A stretch of DNA of 64,000 nucleotides, taken from Benincasa hispida (Eukaryota; Streptophyta; Magnoliopsida; Cucurbitales; Cucurbitaceae). Position numbers and translations under genes: made by a program. Of the stretch, positions 21,051 through 32,739 are shown piece by piece. Numbering within the stretch: position 1 is the first letter of the stretch; each line of letters opens with the position of its first letter. The stretch is from contig NC_052354.1 of the NCBI RefSeq assembly GCF_009727055.1, forward strand, positions 39,998,679 through 40,062,678, read 5' to 3'. The notes under the pieces are model-generated. The model did no database searches and was not told the origin of the DNA. It saw only the letters and a program-made list of their open reading frames with translations.

Positions 21051-22738
21051 TGATGTGTTGTTAATGTGATGAAATAATGGTGTATATTGCGATGGTGGAG
21101 TATGCATTGTGCATGCAAGTTTTCCTAGCAAAATCCAAGCATAAATTCTACTAGGTTACCTGGTAAGTCCAGGGTCGAACACAGGGACTATGGAGACAAT
21201 TGCGACAGTGATTTCTGATAACTTTGCGATGACAAATAAAATAATTCATTGGTTGGTATGTTGTTTAAGGTATAAATTCTATGCGACATAATTAAGAAAG
21301 GAGTTAATAACACGAAAGTACAATGAGTATGCAAGGGAATGGGTTGAGAAGGGATTTAGCTAACACTTCCTAAGATTGCGTTCACGTTATGCGATCATGC
21401 TACATACATACAACAACAAGTCATCTCTCAATGCAAATATTATAGCTCCTAGTTTTAGAACGCATGTGATGTATACAATGATGTCTGTAGGACTTATGTC
21501 TAAGTTTTTACTCTTGTCTATGCAATGATGAATGACACACAAAAACATAAGGCGATTGCATATTATCATAACCTATTTCTAGGGTGCATGCGATGTATGT
21601 TGGCAAATAGTGCTTATCTCTAAGTCTCTGTCTTTTACTTATGTGGTTCTAATCTTGCTTTCTTAAGTCTAGATTCTAACCTAGCTCTCTCAAGTCTAGG
21701 TTCTTTCTTTAGACTCTCTCTCGAGTAGCTCTAAAGGGGTGATGGACGCATACATAAGACAAGATGATCACATACAATGAAGATCTTAGGACATGTTAGC
21801 TAAGTGCTTCTCAACCCATTCAGATGTTTAGTTACTCATGCGTAATGTAAAGAGAGTGAGCAGATATAGAGATGCAAGTTCCATTTTATAAATGAAATCA
21901 AGATACAGGATGAAAATGGAAAGTAAAGATAGGGAGCCTGATAGCAATTTCTTACTTCCCAAGGCTTTTACATTGTTCTTCTCTATTCTGCCCCAAAGAA
22001 TATCCTTTCTCTCGCAAAAGTCGGCCCTCTCTCTGTTCTCGATGCTTCCCGACACTCTCTCGATCTTTCTAGGAACGATCTTCCAGCATCTTCTCTCTTC
22101 TCTCGCCTCCACCTTCTAAATGTAAGAAAATTATGAATAAAGGCTAACTATCTTCTGTATGGTGAACTATCTACATTGCTCAGCTGGAAGAAAAATCGAA
22201 CTCCTTTAATGAAGGTGGCCTTTAGTATTTATAGAGCTTCAGGGAGGAGCTTTTTTCTCTAAAATGATTGCACTGATGGGATGTCATTAATTCTCTGTCT
22301 AATGCACCGATTAATTGTCATAAAAAAATTGAGTGTACTTGCTACAGTGTGTCGTTAACTACTTGTCAACTAAATTTGGATTCGACGTCATCAGCTTTTT
22401 GTCCCATCGTGATTTATTAAGCTTTCACCTTGATGCATCGGCTTTATGCGGCCACCTTCTTGAGCAGATTTTCGCGAACGCATATGATCGCATAGCCTTG
22501 CGGTCACGATCTCTTAATGCACTCGGACGCTAAATTCCTTGGATCGCAATTCTGCCTTGCTCCAACGCATTTTTCTGCACAAAATACGTAAATTAGCTGC
22601 TTTAATTCGATGGACGCATGTGATCGCAATGTTCTAAACTTAATGCTTTTGGACACGATTTTATATATTTTTACCGTCGCAATCCTACATTGTTTTATAT
22701 CTTTGCGTTGTAATAACGAGCATTTCTACCCGTTATCA
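21051..22738 (-). repeat. 3' LTR of gypsy C
   Basis: On the plus strand TGATGTGTTG...CGTTATCA, 1688 bp. It aligns over its whole length with 29696-31386. Reverse-strand TATA-like CTATAAATAC lies at 22225-22234. Confidence 0.92.
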
Positions 22739-22757
22739 CACCCTTAAATTTAAAACA

Positions 22758-22775
22758 ATGCTTGTCCTCAAGCAT
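22758..22775 (-). other. Stem-loop before gypsy C 3' LTR
   Basis: Seven-base arms ATGCTTG and CAAGCAT pair perfectly around AGGA (minus strand). It ends about 19 nt before the LTR, and the intervening sequence closes in a purine-rich AAGGGTG, the likely polypurine tract. Confidence 0.8.
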
Positions 22776-24052
22776 AAACTAAAGATTTTCTCTATAAAGT
22801 CGTCCGCCTTCTTCTTTCCTAGATTTCTCAAGGTTGCTTTATTCAACTTCTATGTACCAAAAGCTCCTTAATTCCTATCCAGGTCCCTTCTTAAAATATT
22901 TCTAAAACTTAGGGACCGTAAGTTTAACCTTAAAAAAAAACTTTACTTGTTTCCAGGGCATCGCATGATTTATTTCAAAAAAAAAAAAAAAAATCCTTTT
23001 TCCACTGGGGTGTTTTCAAATGAAATTTATCCTTGCGTAGTTTAGATATTCTTTCTATGACCTTGCGCTGATCCAAGTGCCTAGCCTTCGTTTTGGCTTG
23101 ACCCCACATGTGTCATGCGGACATCCAACTACGAGCAAGGCGCTCTTTCTCAGTCTAAACTCATACCCATTTGGCAGCAGAGTTGCGATCATTTTATTTA
23201 TGTGTTGATCACGATTCCTACCTTCGTTTTGGCTTGCCCCCACGTGTGTTATTCAGACATCCAACTACGAGTAGGATCCGATCGCAAGGTTATGATTGAT
23301 TTTTTTTTATGCCTAAAAATAGCAAGGTTGACAATAAATACTACACCCCCAAATTGAAACGCAGTAATGTCTGCATTGCTGAAAGATTGAAAGAATTCAT
23401 GTCATGCTCTTAGGAGGTTTCATAAAGGTCAGTTTGAAAGAACGCTAGTGGACCACTAACTTCTAGAAATATTTAAGAATTGACTGTCCTAAAATTAAGT
23501 TGATTCTAGTGCATGTGATGAAAAATAGAGGCATGCGTTTCATCATTGAAATCATAATTGACAAAGAGAAATAATGTGGTGACTTACTAAATGAATCAAT
23601 GTTTAATGATTGCGCCGAATAAAGAGGATGCGATGATAAAATTATCAAAGTTAAAATGAAATGCGAGAGTGCAAAATTTGGGATAAACAAAGTCAAGGAA
23701 AGATACAACCCCCAAATTTGCTCTGTCGCTCGCATTATTTGTGATCACATCCTTCTTTGCGGGGAGTCACTTTCTTCGATTGCGGTGGTTGAATGAACTA
23801 GTCGCGTCTTTTGTTATCGTGTAGCTCCTCCGCAATCGTTCACCACGATCGTTGCAAAGACAACATCGAGAGGGTCAAATAAAAGATAGAGTAAATTCTT
23901 TTTTTTAGAGATCTAAAGGATAAAGAAATGCTAATGAATATGAAGAGGTAGAATTAAGTTCATGAATCGAAGGTTTCAAAGGATACTTCACAAAAATTGC
24001 GTCCCTGATGAATTTGAATCGCATGATTGTGCAGCGACTGCCCACTTCTTCT
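22776..24052 (-). other. Gypsy C region between pol and 3' LTR
   Basis: About 1.3 kb downstream of integrase. Athila elements can carry an envelope-like gene here, but I see no supported coding sequence in any frame; the frames at 23115-23357 (+) and 23463-23735 (-) lack domains. It contains a pair of about 56-bp direct repeats (23085-23140 and 23221-23276) and a 15-base A run near 22980. Confidence 0.65.
23085..23276. repeat. Direct repeat pair in gypsy C
   Basis: CCTTCGTTTTGGCTTG...CATCCAACTACGAG occurs at 23085-23140 and 23221-23276 with several mismatches (period 136 bp). It is a local duplication within the non-coding 3' region of C. Confidence 0.85.
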
Positions 24053-27000
24053 TTATTCAGAATTTTTCAGGCGCATGGAGGTGTTCTCGAGGTGCAAGTC
24101 TTCTTTGTGATATATTTTGACTCTTTGCCCGTTGACTTTGAATGCGTTGGTCCCATCCTCATTTGATAACTCAACCGCTTCATGTGGGAATACCTTTCTG
24201 ATTTTAAAAGGTACGGACCAACGTGACTTTAATTTACCGGGAAAGAGTCGTAGCCGCGAATTGAATAATAAGACCTTTTTTTCGACTTGGGGATTCTTTT
24301 CGCATAATTGTTTGTCATGCCAACGTTTTGCGCTCTCCTTGTAGATTTTAGCATTCTCATATGCGTGAGTTCTCCATTCATCAAGCTTGACCAACTAAAG
24401 TTTTCTTGCTTCCCTTGCGGCCTTTTAAGTCAAAATTGAGTTTTTTCACTACCCACAGTGCTTTATGCTCCAGCTCAAGCGGTAAATGACATGCCTTTCC
24501 GAACACCAGCACATATGGGGACATGCCTATAGGTGTTTTATAGGCGGTCCTGTATGCCCACAAGGCATCGTCTAGCTTCATTGCCCAATCTTTGTGCGAA
24601 AATTTTACCACCTTCTCTAGTATCAACTTGATTTCCCTGTTGGACACTTCAGCTTGACCATTTGTTTGTGGGTGGTATGCGTTGGCCACCTTTTGAAGGA
24701 TATTATATTTGAGCAGAAAATTGTTGACGATGTGATTAACAAAGTGAGAGCCTTCATCACTTATTATGGCACGTGGAGTGCCAAAATGAGTGAAAATATT
24801 TTTCTTTAAGAAATTGGAGACTACTGCCACAGTGCTTGTGATGCACGATACCGCTTCTACCCATTTGGAAACGTAGTTGACGGCTAATAAAATGATTTTG
24901 TGACCATTCGATGATGGAAATGGTCCTATGAAGTCTATGCCTCAGACGTCGAATAGTTCCAATTCTAAGATGATATTCATGGGCATCGCATGCTTCCATG
25001 AAATGTTTCCCATGCGTTGGCACCGGTCGCATTTCATTGCATAGTCTTTTGCGTTCTTGAATAAATTTGGCCAAAAATACCCACTTTGTAACACCTTTGT
25101 TGCTGTGCGTTGTCCTTCAAAGTGTCCTCCATATGGCGAGTCATGGCACTGTGATAATATACACTGGTGAACAGTATCTGGTATGCATAGGCGCAAAATC
25201 TAGTCTGATCCCCTCTTCTAAAGATTTGGCTCATCCCAATAATATGACTTACATTCATGTCTGAGCCACCTCTTTTGGTCGGTTGTGTAGTCCTCAGGAA
25301 ATTGTTCGCAAACCAGAAAATTGACCACGTCTGCATACTATGGTAATTCTTCAATTTTAAATAGCTGCTCGTCCGGTAACGTTGCGTTCACCTCTGATGG
25401 GTTACGGTCGACTTCTAGATTTTCTATTCTTGACAAATGGTCCGCAACCTGGTTCTTTGTCCCCTTGCAATCAATGATTTCCATGTTGAATTCTTGAAGG
25501 AAGAGAACCCATCGAATCAATCTCGGCATCACATCTTTCTTTGTCATTAAGTACTTGATTGTCGAGTGGTCAGTGTGAACGATCACTTTGGATCCCAGCA
25601 GGTAAGCTATGAATTTTTCCAACGCAAATATCACCGCAAGTAATTCTTTTTCCGTGGTAATGTAACTAGTTTGAGCAGGGTTCAGGGTTTTACTCACACA
25701 TGCGATGGGGTGTAGCATTGTTTTCTTCTTTTGTGCCAGGGCCATCCCCATCGCATAACCGCTTGCGTCGGACATTAGTTCAAAAGGCCGTGTCCAATCC
25801 GGTGCGATTAACATAGGTGCGGTTATTAATGCATTCTTCAGTATCTTGAATGTGTTGAGGCATTGGTCATTAAGGTTAAACTTTCTTTCTGCCTCCAGCA
25901 ATGCACTCAATGGTCGTGCAATTTTTGAAAAGTATTTCTCAAAATGTCGATAAAAGCCATCATGTCCTAAGAAGCTCCTGACAACCTTCATGTTTGTTGG
26001 AGGTGGGAGCTTTTCAATCGCCTCAATCTTCGCCTTGTCCACCTCCAGCCCATCCTTGGAGACTTTGTGCCCAAGTACAATACCTTTCTTTACTATGAAG
26101 TGGCATTTCTCCCAGTTTAGCACAAGGTTCGTCTTATCACATCTTTTCAGTATCTTCTCTAGGTTGTTGAGACAAACTTCATATGTTTGCCCATATACCG
26201 AGAAGTCGTCCATGAAAATTTCTACAGAATCTTCAAAATACTCAGATAGCCATTATACACCTCTGAAAAGTGCTCAGTGCATTCCATAGGCCGAACGGCA
26301 TGAGTCGAAACGCAAATATTCCATATGGGCAGGTGAATGTGGTTTTCTCTTGATCTTCAGAAGAAATCATGATTTGGTTATAGCCGACATATCCATCCAA
26401 GAAGCAGTAGTAATCATTTCCTGCTAGGAGGTATAGCATCTGTCGATAAAAGCCAAAGGGAAATGATCATTCTTTTTCGCCGCATTCAATTTACGGTAGT
26501 CCATGCAGATCTGCCAGCCAGTGATGGTCCTCATCGATATTAGTTCATTGTTTGCATTTAGGACTACCGCCATCCCTCCTTTCTTTGGCACACATTGCAC
26601 GAGGCTGACCCACGTGTTGTCGGCGATTGGATAGATAATCCCTACATCTAACCACTTGATTATCTCCTTCTTCACGACCTTCTTCATCGCAATGTTGAGT
26701 CTGCGTTGATGTTCGATCGATCCTTTTTTACTGTCCTCGAGACGAATCCTGTGCATGCAATATGCGGGGTTAATTCCTCTAATGTCTACTAGTGTCCAGC
26801 CAATTTCTTTTATGTGCTTTTTCAGAATGCTCAGTAGCGCATTCTCTTGATCTTCATTAAGTGCAAAGGAAATTATTACTGGTAGCGTTTCATTCTACCC
26901 CAGAAAAGCATACTTCAGGTGGTTTGGAGGGGTCTTTAACTCTACTGTTGGTGGTTGTTCAAAGGATGGTTTTGGTGTTTTTCCTTCTTCATTCATTGTC

Positions 27001-27644
27001 AGCTTGTCTTCTTTGGTTGTTGTTTCTGTGATCGCATTGCAGGCTACTATGGATGCGGTCGCATCCTCATCTTCATTTTCATCTTCAAACTTTTCTTCTT
27101 CATTTAAACTGGGTTCATCATCAGATTCAGTGAGGTCTTCTTCTTCCAGATATTTCATTGCTCTGATAATATCAAACCTGAGCTTCTGTCCGTTTACGCT
27201 TAGTGTGATCTCTCCCTTGTACACATCAATCTGAGTGCGACCAGTGGACAAAAATGGTCATCCCAGGATGATGGGTACATCTTTGTCCGCTTCATAATCA
27301 AGGATGATGAAGTCTGCCAGTAAGATAAATTTGTCAATCGTGACTAAGACATTCTTCACCTTTCCTTCTGGATGCACAAGGGACCTGTCAGCCAACTGGA
27401 GAGTCACCGTCGTGGGTGCCAGTTGCCCGAAATTCAGCTGCTTAAAAATTGAAAAGGGCATTAAGTTGATACTGGCCCCAAGATCACAAAGCGCTTGACC
27501 AATGTATAACCCGTCGATTGAGCAGGGTATTGTGAAACTTCCAGGGTCACGCATTTTTGGTGGAATAATGGTTTTTGCTCTTTGCATCAATGCCACCGTT
27601 GTGAAGTTACCAGTGCTTCTTTTCTTCGTCACCATGTCCTTCAA
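24053..27644 (-). pseudogene. Gypsy C pol: protease, RT, RNase H, integrase
   Basis: Mostly one minus-strand frame broken by stops. Protease (27258-27644) has L-C-D-L-G-A-S-I-N-L-M-P with the catalytic Asp. A Glu/Asp-rich linker follows (about 27000-27200). RT starts at about 26890 and includes P-K-K-G-G-M and D-Y-R-K-L-N; 26242-26439 is frame-shifted (D-G-Y-V-G-Y-N-Q-I). The active site is F-M-D-D-F-S-V-Y-G near 26210. RNase H (about 25800-25450) has F-E-L-M-S-D-A-S-G and H-T-D-H-S-T-I-K-Y. Integrase has H-x-x-x-H and C-D-R-C-Q zinc ligands (about 25140-25020), then catalytic D (G-I-D-F-I-G-P-F, preceded by a TGA for Trp), D (I-I-S-D-E-G-S-H-F) and E (G-Q-A-E-V-S-N-R). The C-terminal part (24053-24394) is in another frame. 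All catalytic motifs remain, so decay is moderate. Confidence 0.9.
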
Positions 27645-27801
27645 AACTTTGCATACTTTGGCATTTGTTGAATCACTTTAGTGAAAGAGATGTTGATATG
27701 CAATTGTTTCAGCATGTCCATGAAACGTTGATACTATACTTCATCATTTTTCTTCTTTTTAAGTCTCTAGGGGAATGGTGCAGCTGTATTTTCACGGTTC
27801 C

Positions 27802-29292
27802 CTATTCTTTCGACTTCAAAGTGGACGCAATCTCAGGTTTCATCATCTCTTGTTCTTTTGTTTCTTCTTGAGTCAACGGGATCTGTGGTTCCATCGCAAT
27901 TGAAGCAGCCCGACTGAGCTCCTTCTTCTCCTCCGCCACTGTCTTTCCGCTTCGCAACATCACAACTTGACATTGCTCCTTTCCTATACTCCCTGGGTTG
28001 CACGGGAGCTTTATTGGGCTCGAAAGCGCTCCTTGCGGTCTATTCTTGAGTTCGCACACAATCTGTCTTATCTGGATTTCAAGATTGCGGATGGACGTCG
28101 CTTGATTCTGGAGCACTGTTTCATTCTTCTAAATGTACTGCTTCAGTAAGCCTTCCAAAGATGAAGATTGTGGCGCCTGCGAATTACTAGCTTGATTTTG
28201 CGTTTGACCGTTTGTTCGTGGGAAAAAACCTAGTGGCCCTTCTTTTTGCGCCATTGGTTGAAAATTTTGTTGTTGATTTTTCCACGCAAAGTTAGGGTGG
28301 TTTCTCCACCCAGAGTTGTAAGTATTAGAAACCAGGTTATTCTTCATGAAATAAACAGACTGTGGGTTCCTCGGACACTCTTCCATTGGATGGCTTTCAT
28401 CGCAAGTGGTACAACTTACGCTCACTTGGTCGATTGCGTTGACCTGCCCCGTATGCATTCCTGGGCTGTTGATTGTGATTCCTTGTATTAAATTCATCAT
28501 TGCAGTCATTTGGTTTTGTAGGGATGTGATGGCCTCGTTACTTGCGTCACTGTCTTTAATTCTTAGTCTTTGATCGCTTTCTCTTCAGTCTTCATGATTT
28601 TTCGGTATGCGATCAAGTATATTCTTAGCCTCGTCGTAAGTTTTGTCAAGTAGACCTTCAGCTGCTGCCCCATTGGCAGCCGTCTGTGATGGCGGGTTTA
28701 AACCGTGGTAGAAAATTTCCATATGTAGACAATCTGGTAAGCCATTATGCGGGCAATCTCTTACCAGCCTTTTAAACCTCACCCAGGCATCACTCAGCGA
28801 TTTGTCGATATCTTGTTCAAAATTGGTAATCAATTTCCTCCTTCTGGCATTTTTCGTCGGAGGGAAGTGCTTCTTCATGAACTTCTCCACTACCTGTTCC
28901 CATGATGTAATCTCCCCTAGTTCGAGAGAGTAAGCCCATTTCTGTGCCTGGTCACACAACGAAAATGGGAACAACATTAATCGAACCTCCTCAGCGGAGA
29001 TGTTTGAGAACACAAACGTATTGCAGATTTCAATAAAACTCCAGAGGTGGGTGTGCGGATCCTTGCCACGCCTACCGCCAAACTATCCGGCAGTTTGAAT
29101 CATCTGCAACATCACCAGTTTCATCTCGAACCTCGATCTATCAAGAGCTGTCCTCATGATTTCTGGTGAGAAATCATAGAGGTTGGGCGACGCATAGTCC
29201 CGGATGGGCCTATTGCGGTCGTTCGCCAAGAGGATGGGATTCGCCATGATATTATTTGCATTTGGTGCTCTGTCTTCTGGTTGCTCTGCCAT
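27802..29292 (-). pseudogene. Gypsy C gag
   Basis: Starts at ATG 29290-29292 (M-A-E-Q-P-E-D-R-A-P). One frame runs to 27802, broken only by three stops: near 29080, near 28582 and near 28126. Domain order: N-terminal segment; retrotransposon gag core at 28585-29013 (Q-K-W-A-Y-S-L, then W-E-Q-V-V-E-K-F-M-K-K-H-F-P-P, then L-P-D-C-L-H-M-E-I-F-Y-H-G-L); a CX2CX3HX4C knuckle C-T-T-C-D-E-S-H-P-M-E-E-C near 28390; a Gln/Asn-rich stretch; and a basic segment before protease. The shift to the pol frame occurs between 27802 and 27644. The length fits plant gypsy gag. Confidence 0.9.
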
Positions 29293-29323
29293 GTTGGGAT
29301 TTCTCTCTTGCTGTTGTCAACGG
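29197..29323. repeat. First copy of gag-start segment beside adapter
   Basis: GTCCCGGATGGGCCTATTG... through the gag ATG. The same segment reappears at 29362, right after the adapter, with scattered differences (for example GCGGTCG/GCCGTCG, ATTCGCC/ATTCACC, and ATG lost in CCATGTTGG/CCAAGCTTGG). The two copies look like different genomic copies of the family joined by the assembler. Confidence 0.88.
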
Positions 29324-29361
29324 CTGTCTCTTATACACATCTAGATGTGTATAAGAGACAG
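29324..29361. other. Nextera mate-pair junction (Tn5 mosaic ends), assembly artefact
   Basis: CTGTCTCTTATACACATCT (29324-29342) is followed at once by its exact reverse complement AGATGTGTATAAGAGACAG (29343-29361). These are the 19-bp Tn5 mosaic ends. Head to head they form the circularisation junction adapter of Nextera mate-pair libraries. Translations across it give S-Y-T-H-L-D-V-Y-K-R-Q and M-C-I-R-D-R, peptides familiar as adapter contamination. No transposase gene or IS50 sequence is near. This is not biological sequence. Confidence 0.98.
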
Positions 29362-29495
29362 GTCCCGGATGGGCCTATTGCCGTCGTTCGCCAAGAGGAT
29401 GGGATTCACCATGATATTATTTGTATTTGGTGCTCTGTCTTCTGGTTGCTCTGCCAAGCTTGGATCTTTCTCTTGTTGTTGCTGTTGGTGGCTGT
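29362..29495. repeat. Second, diverged copy of gag-start segment
   Basis: Diverged repeat of 29197-29323 directly after the adapter. Its gag start codon is altered (CCAAGC in place of CCATG). Element C's true sequence at this site is uncertain: one of the two copies was probably brought in by a mate-pair read from another locus. Confidence 0.85.
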
Positions 29496-29695
29496 TTCTT
29501 CTTCTTCTTCAGAAAGTTCTCTCAATCTCTGGGTCGTAATTGGACTCAGGATTTTGTCCTTCACTCATACGACGCCCGCTTCTTCAATTACGTAAGGAGA
29601 GGCAGTGCACAAAGATGGAGAGTTTGCAAAGAAAATAAAAAAGTTACCGTTAGCACAATGTACTGCCGTAGTCCCCAACAACGGCACCAAAAACT
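29496..29695 (-). promoter_or_regulatory. Gypsy C 5' leader and primer binding site
   Basis: Minus-strand leader between the 5' LTR and gag. Three to four bases inside the LTR boundary is TTTGGTGCCGTTGTTGGGGA (reverse complement of about 29671-29690), the gypsy-type primer site related to the common TGGCGCCGTTG...GGGGA of Athila/Tat-type elements. The remainder is non-coding. Confidence 0.85.
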
Positions 29696-31386
29696 TGATG
29701 TGTTGTTAATGTGATGAAATAATGGTGTAATATTGCGATGGTGGAGTATGTGTTGTGCATGCAAGTTTTCCTAGCAAAATCCAAGTATAAATTCTACTAG
29801 GTTGCCTGGTAAGCCCAGGGTCGAAAACAGGGACTATGGAGACAATTGCGACAGTGATTTCTGATAACTTTGGGATGACAAATAAAACAATGCATTGGTT
29901 GGTATGTTGTTTAAGGTATAGATTCTATGCAACGGAATTGAGAAAGGAGTTAATAACACGAAAGTACAATGAGTATGCAAGGGACTGGGTTGAGAAGGGA
30001 TTTAGCTAACACTTCCTAAGATTGGGTTCACGTTATGCGATCATGCTACATACGTACAACAACAAGTCATCTCTCAATGAAAATGTTATAGCTCCTAGTT
30101 TTAGAATGCATGTGATGTATACAATGATGTCTATAGGACTTATGTTTAAGCTTCTACTCTTGTCTATGCAATGATGAATGACACACACAAACACAAGGCG
30201 ACCGTATATTATCATAACCTATTTCTAGGGTGCATGCGATGCATATTGGCAAATAGTACTTATCTCTAAGTCTCTATCTCTTGCTTATGTGGTTCTAATC
30301 TTGCTTTCTCATGTCTAGATTCTAACCTAGCTCTCTCAAGTCTAGGTTCTTTCTTTAGACTCTCTCTCGAGTAGCTCTAAAGAGGTGATGGACGCATACA
30401 TAAGACAAGATGATCACATACAATGAATATCTTAGGTCATGTTACCTAAGTGCTTCTCAACCCATTCGGATGTTTAGTTACTCATGCGTAATGTAAAGAG
30501 AGTGAGCAGATATAGAGATGCAAGTTCCATTTTATAAATGAAATCAAGATACAGAATGACAATGGAAAGTAAAGGTAGGGAGCCTGGTAGAAATTTCTTG
30601 CTTCGCAAGGTTTTTACACTGTTCTTCTCTACTCTGCCCCAAAGAATATCCTTGCTCTCGCAAGAGTCGGCCATCTCTCTGTTCTTGATGCTTCCCAGCA
30701 CTCTTTCGAGCTGGCCAGGAACGATCTTCCAGCGTCTTCTCTCTTCTCTCGCCTCCACCTTCAAAATGTAAGAAAACTATGAACAAAGGCTAACTATCTT
30801 CTGTATGGTGAACTATCTATATGGCTTAGCTGGAAGAAAAACCGAACTCATTTAACGAAGGTGGCCTTTGGTATTTATAGAGCTTCAGGGAGAGGAGCTT
30901 TTTTCCCTCAAATGATTGCACTGATGGGATGTCATTAATTCTCTGTCTGATGCACCGATTAATTGTCACCGAAAAGTTGAGTGTACTTGCTACAGTGTGT
31001 CATTAACGGCTTGTCAACTAAATTCGGATTCGATCGCCATCAGCTTTCTGTCCCATCGTGATTTATTAAGCTTTCACCTTGATGTGCCAGCTTTATGCGA
31101 CCATTTTCTTGAGCAGATTTTCGCGAATGCATATGATCGCGTAGCTTTGTGGTCGCGATCTCTTAATGCGCTCAGACGCTGAATTCCTTGGATCGCAATT
31201 TTGCCTTGCGCCAATGCACTTTTCTGTACAAAATACGTAAATTAGTTTCTTTAATGCGATTGACGCATACGATCGCTATGTTCTAAACTTAATGCTTTTG
31301 GACACGACTTATATATTTTTACCATCATAATTCTACATTGTTTTATATCTTTGTGTTTTAATAACAAGCATTTATGCCCATTATCA
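29696..31386 (-). repeat. 5' LTR of gypsy C
   Basis: On the plus strand TGATGTGTTG...CATTATCA, 1691 bp, matching 21051-22738 with scattered substitutions. It is adjacent to the primer site on its lower side and to the target duplication GGTGT on its upper side. Reverse-strand CTATAAATAC at 30871-30880 is the likely TATA box driving minus-strand transcription. Confidence 0.92.
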
Positions 31387-31391
31387 GGTGT

Positions 31392-32739
31392 CCTATATAA
31401 AGAGATTGTATAAGATCGGACCACGAGATGACTAGTCTCTTTATATAACGTCGTTGATACTTTAGACTTACATCTCACCTAAATGACCATAGGTGACATG
31501 ACTTCAATCCTGTGTGTTTTGGGAACTCCTGCCTTTGAGGGTGGTCCTTTGATTAGTATGGGTGAGAATGGCCAGATTGCCAACTCACATGCCTACCTTT
31601 TTGGGGGTTTATCTGATTTGGGAGCTGGGAACTCAGTTAAACAAGATGGAATTCACTCCTTCCTTGAAGCAGGGGTAAGTAAATAGTAGGATTATGACTT
31701 ATGTTCATTAGAAGGACTAGTGGTACTTAAGGAGTTAGATGTAACTACAGGGGCATAACGGTTATTGGCCCAGTTGTACTTATGAGCTATCTGTGAAGGG
31801 TTATCGCAGTTTTGATTGGTTGATATGGACATAAAATATATTTGTAGTACAGAGAGTACGACTATCAGTCTTTAGTCGACTGCCTGGCAGTTAACGGATG
31901 GTGGATCCCATGACTTAAGAGTTTAGTCAGTTATTCACGTACCGTTGGAGCTTCAAGCTATAGGTTCATAAGGTCCCCTTAGTAGCTCAATGGATTCAAG
32001 TTGAGAATCAGTTCTTGGTATTGATTTGAAATGTTTAAATTGACAAGAGGAGATTTGCTAGAGTTGTTATTCTCAGCAAGTACTCACGAATAGCTGTCAT
32101 ACCTGAAAGAGAGATTAAACGATCGTGGAGTGACACTACACGATAGTTCACTCAGTTGGTCATAGCTAAATGATCACATGCCTTTTACTATACGAAAGCT
32201 TTCCTTCTTCTAAACGATTAAGCATTCGTCTATGCGATAGACTCCTATCATCTCTCACTTGCTCAATCATCTACACGATTGTTATTCCTCTGGTCTCTTC
32301 CTGTAATCAAGTCCACACAGAGCCCACACTTCTGAATTGTCACATCGAGAATACCAAGGTAGCCATTGTGGTGGTGTCTTACTCAACTCGACTAAATTCG
32401 AGGTTTTGGAGGTCGTTCGCTGGGTTCGTGATCTTGGAGATCGTTGAGTTCGTGTTTGCTGATTGATCGTGCTGTGTTGCGGTCATTGTGTTTGAGCATT
32501 CGTGTGTTGCTGTCTTGGAGACTAATCGAGCGTTCGTGATTAAGGGAGTTTGAAGCATGAGTCTTCAAAGGCATGATACTCTATCCCTTGATCTTATTGT
32601 AAAGCATGCTGTAATTTCTTATTGTGCATAACCTGTAAGTTTTCATTTCTTATACTATAATTGTGTATGTTCAAATACGAATGGAATTTGGAACGATCAT
32701 TCCGCTGCTCATGGAAATCCACATGTCTGATTTCCTTCA
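31392..32739 (+). repeat. 3' LTR of copia B, right part
   Basis: Continues the LTR from CCTATATAAAGAG after gypsy C and ends TTCCTTCA at 32739. Compared with the 5' LTR it lacks about 95 bp (after AAGTAAATA, near 31685) and about 300 bp (between GACAAGAGG and AGATTTGCTAG, near 32050). Both look like deletions at short matching ends. CGATCG words persist at 32118-32290. Confidence 0.92.

Larger units (their letters stand above)
21051..31386 (-). mobile_element. Athila-like gypsy element C (minus strand)
   Basis: 10.3-kb Ty3/gypsy element with two LTRs (29696-31386 as 5', 21051-22738 as 3'), gag, protease, RT, RNase H and integrase in gypsy order on the minus strand, a gypsy-type primer site and a stem-loop before the 3' LTR. 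Lineage: pol resembles the Athila/Tat group, with [16 protein letters not shown] and no chromodomain seen. A target duplication (GGTAT/GGTGT) shows insertion into the copia B 3' LTR. Multiple stops and frameshifts make it non-autonomous today. The gag start region contains an adapter artefact (29324-29361). Confidence 0.93.
10192..32739 (+). mobile_element. Copia element B with nested insertions
   Basis: Complete in outline: 5' LTR, primer site, leader, gag-protease, integrase, RT, RNase H, polypurine tract and 3' LTR. The flanking 5-bp duplication is GACAG (10187-10191) and GATAG (32740-32744), one mismatch; the empty site in the other K copy has GATAG. Two elements have inserted into B: a solo LTR of its own family (16756-18836) in pol, and gypsy C (21051-31386) in the 3' LTR. 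Without them B is about 10.1 kb. Coding regions carry many stops and frameshifts. Confidence 0.92.

Noticed and set aside
24942..25354. Extra minus-strand frames over gypsy C integrase (25034-25354 and 24757-25074)
   Set aside because: They are out-of-frame shadows; the integrase motifs read in the frame of 25338-26213.
29324..29361. A real Tn5/IS50 insertion
   Set aside because: Only the two 19-bp engineered mosaic ends are present, directly fused; no IS50 sequence, no resistance genes and no 9-bp duplication.
29281..29595. Open frames crossing the gag start on the plus strand, containing S-Y-T-H-L-D-V-Y-K-R-Q
   Set aside because: They run through the sequencing adapter and antisense to gag.
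21051..31386. Endogenous pararetrovirus because of the RT and zinc knuckle
   Set aside because: LTRs, integrase with D-D-E residues, gypsy primer site and a target duplication identify an LTR retrotransposon.
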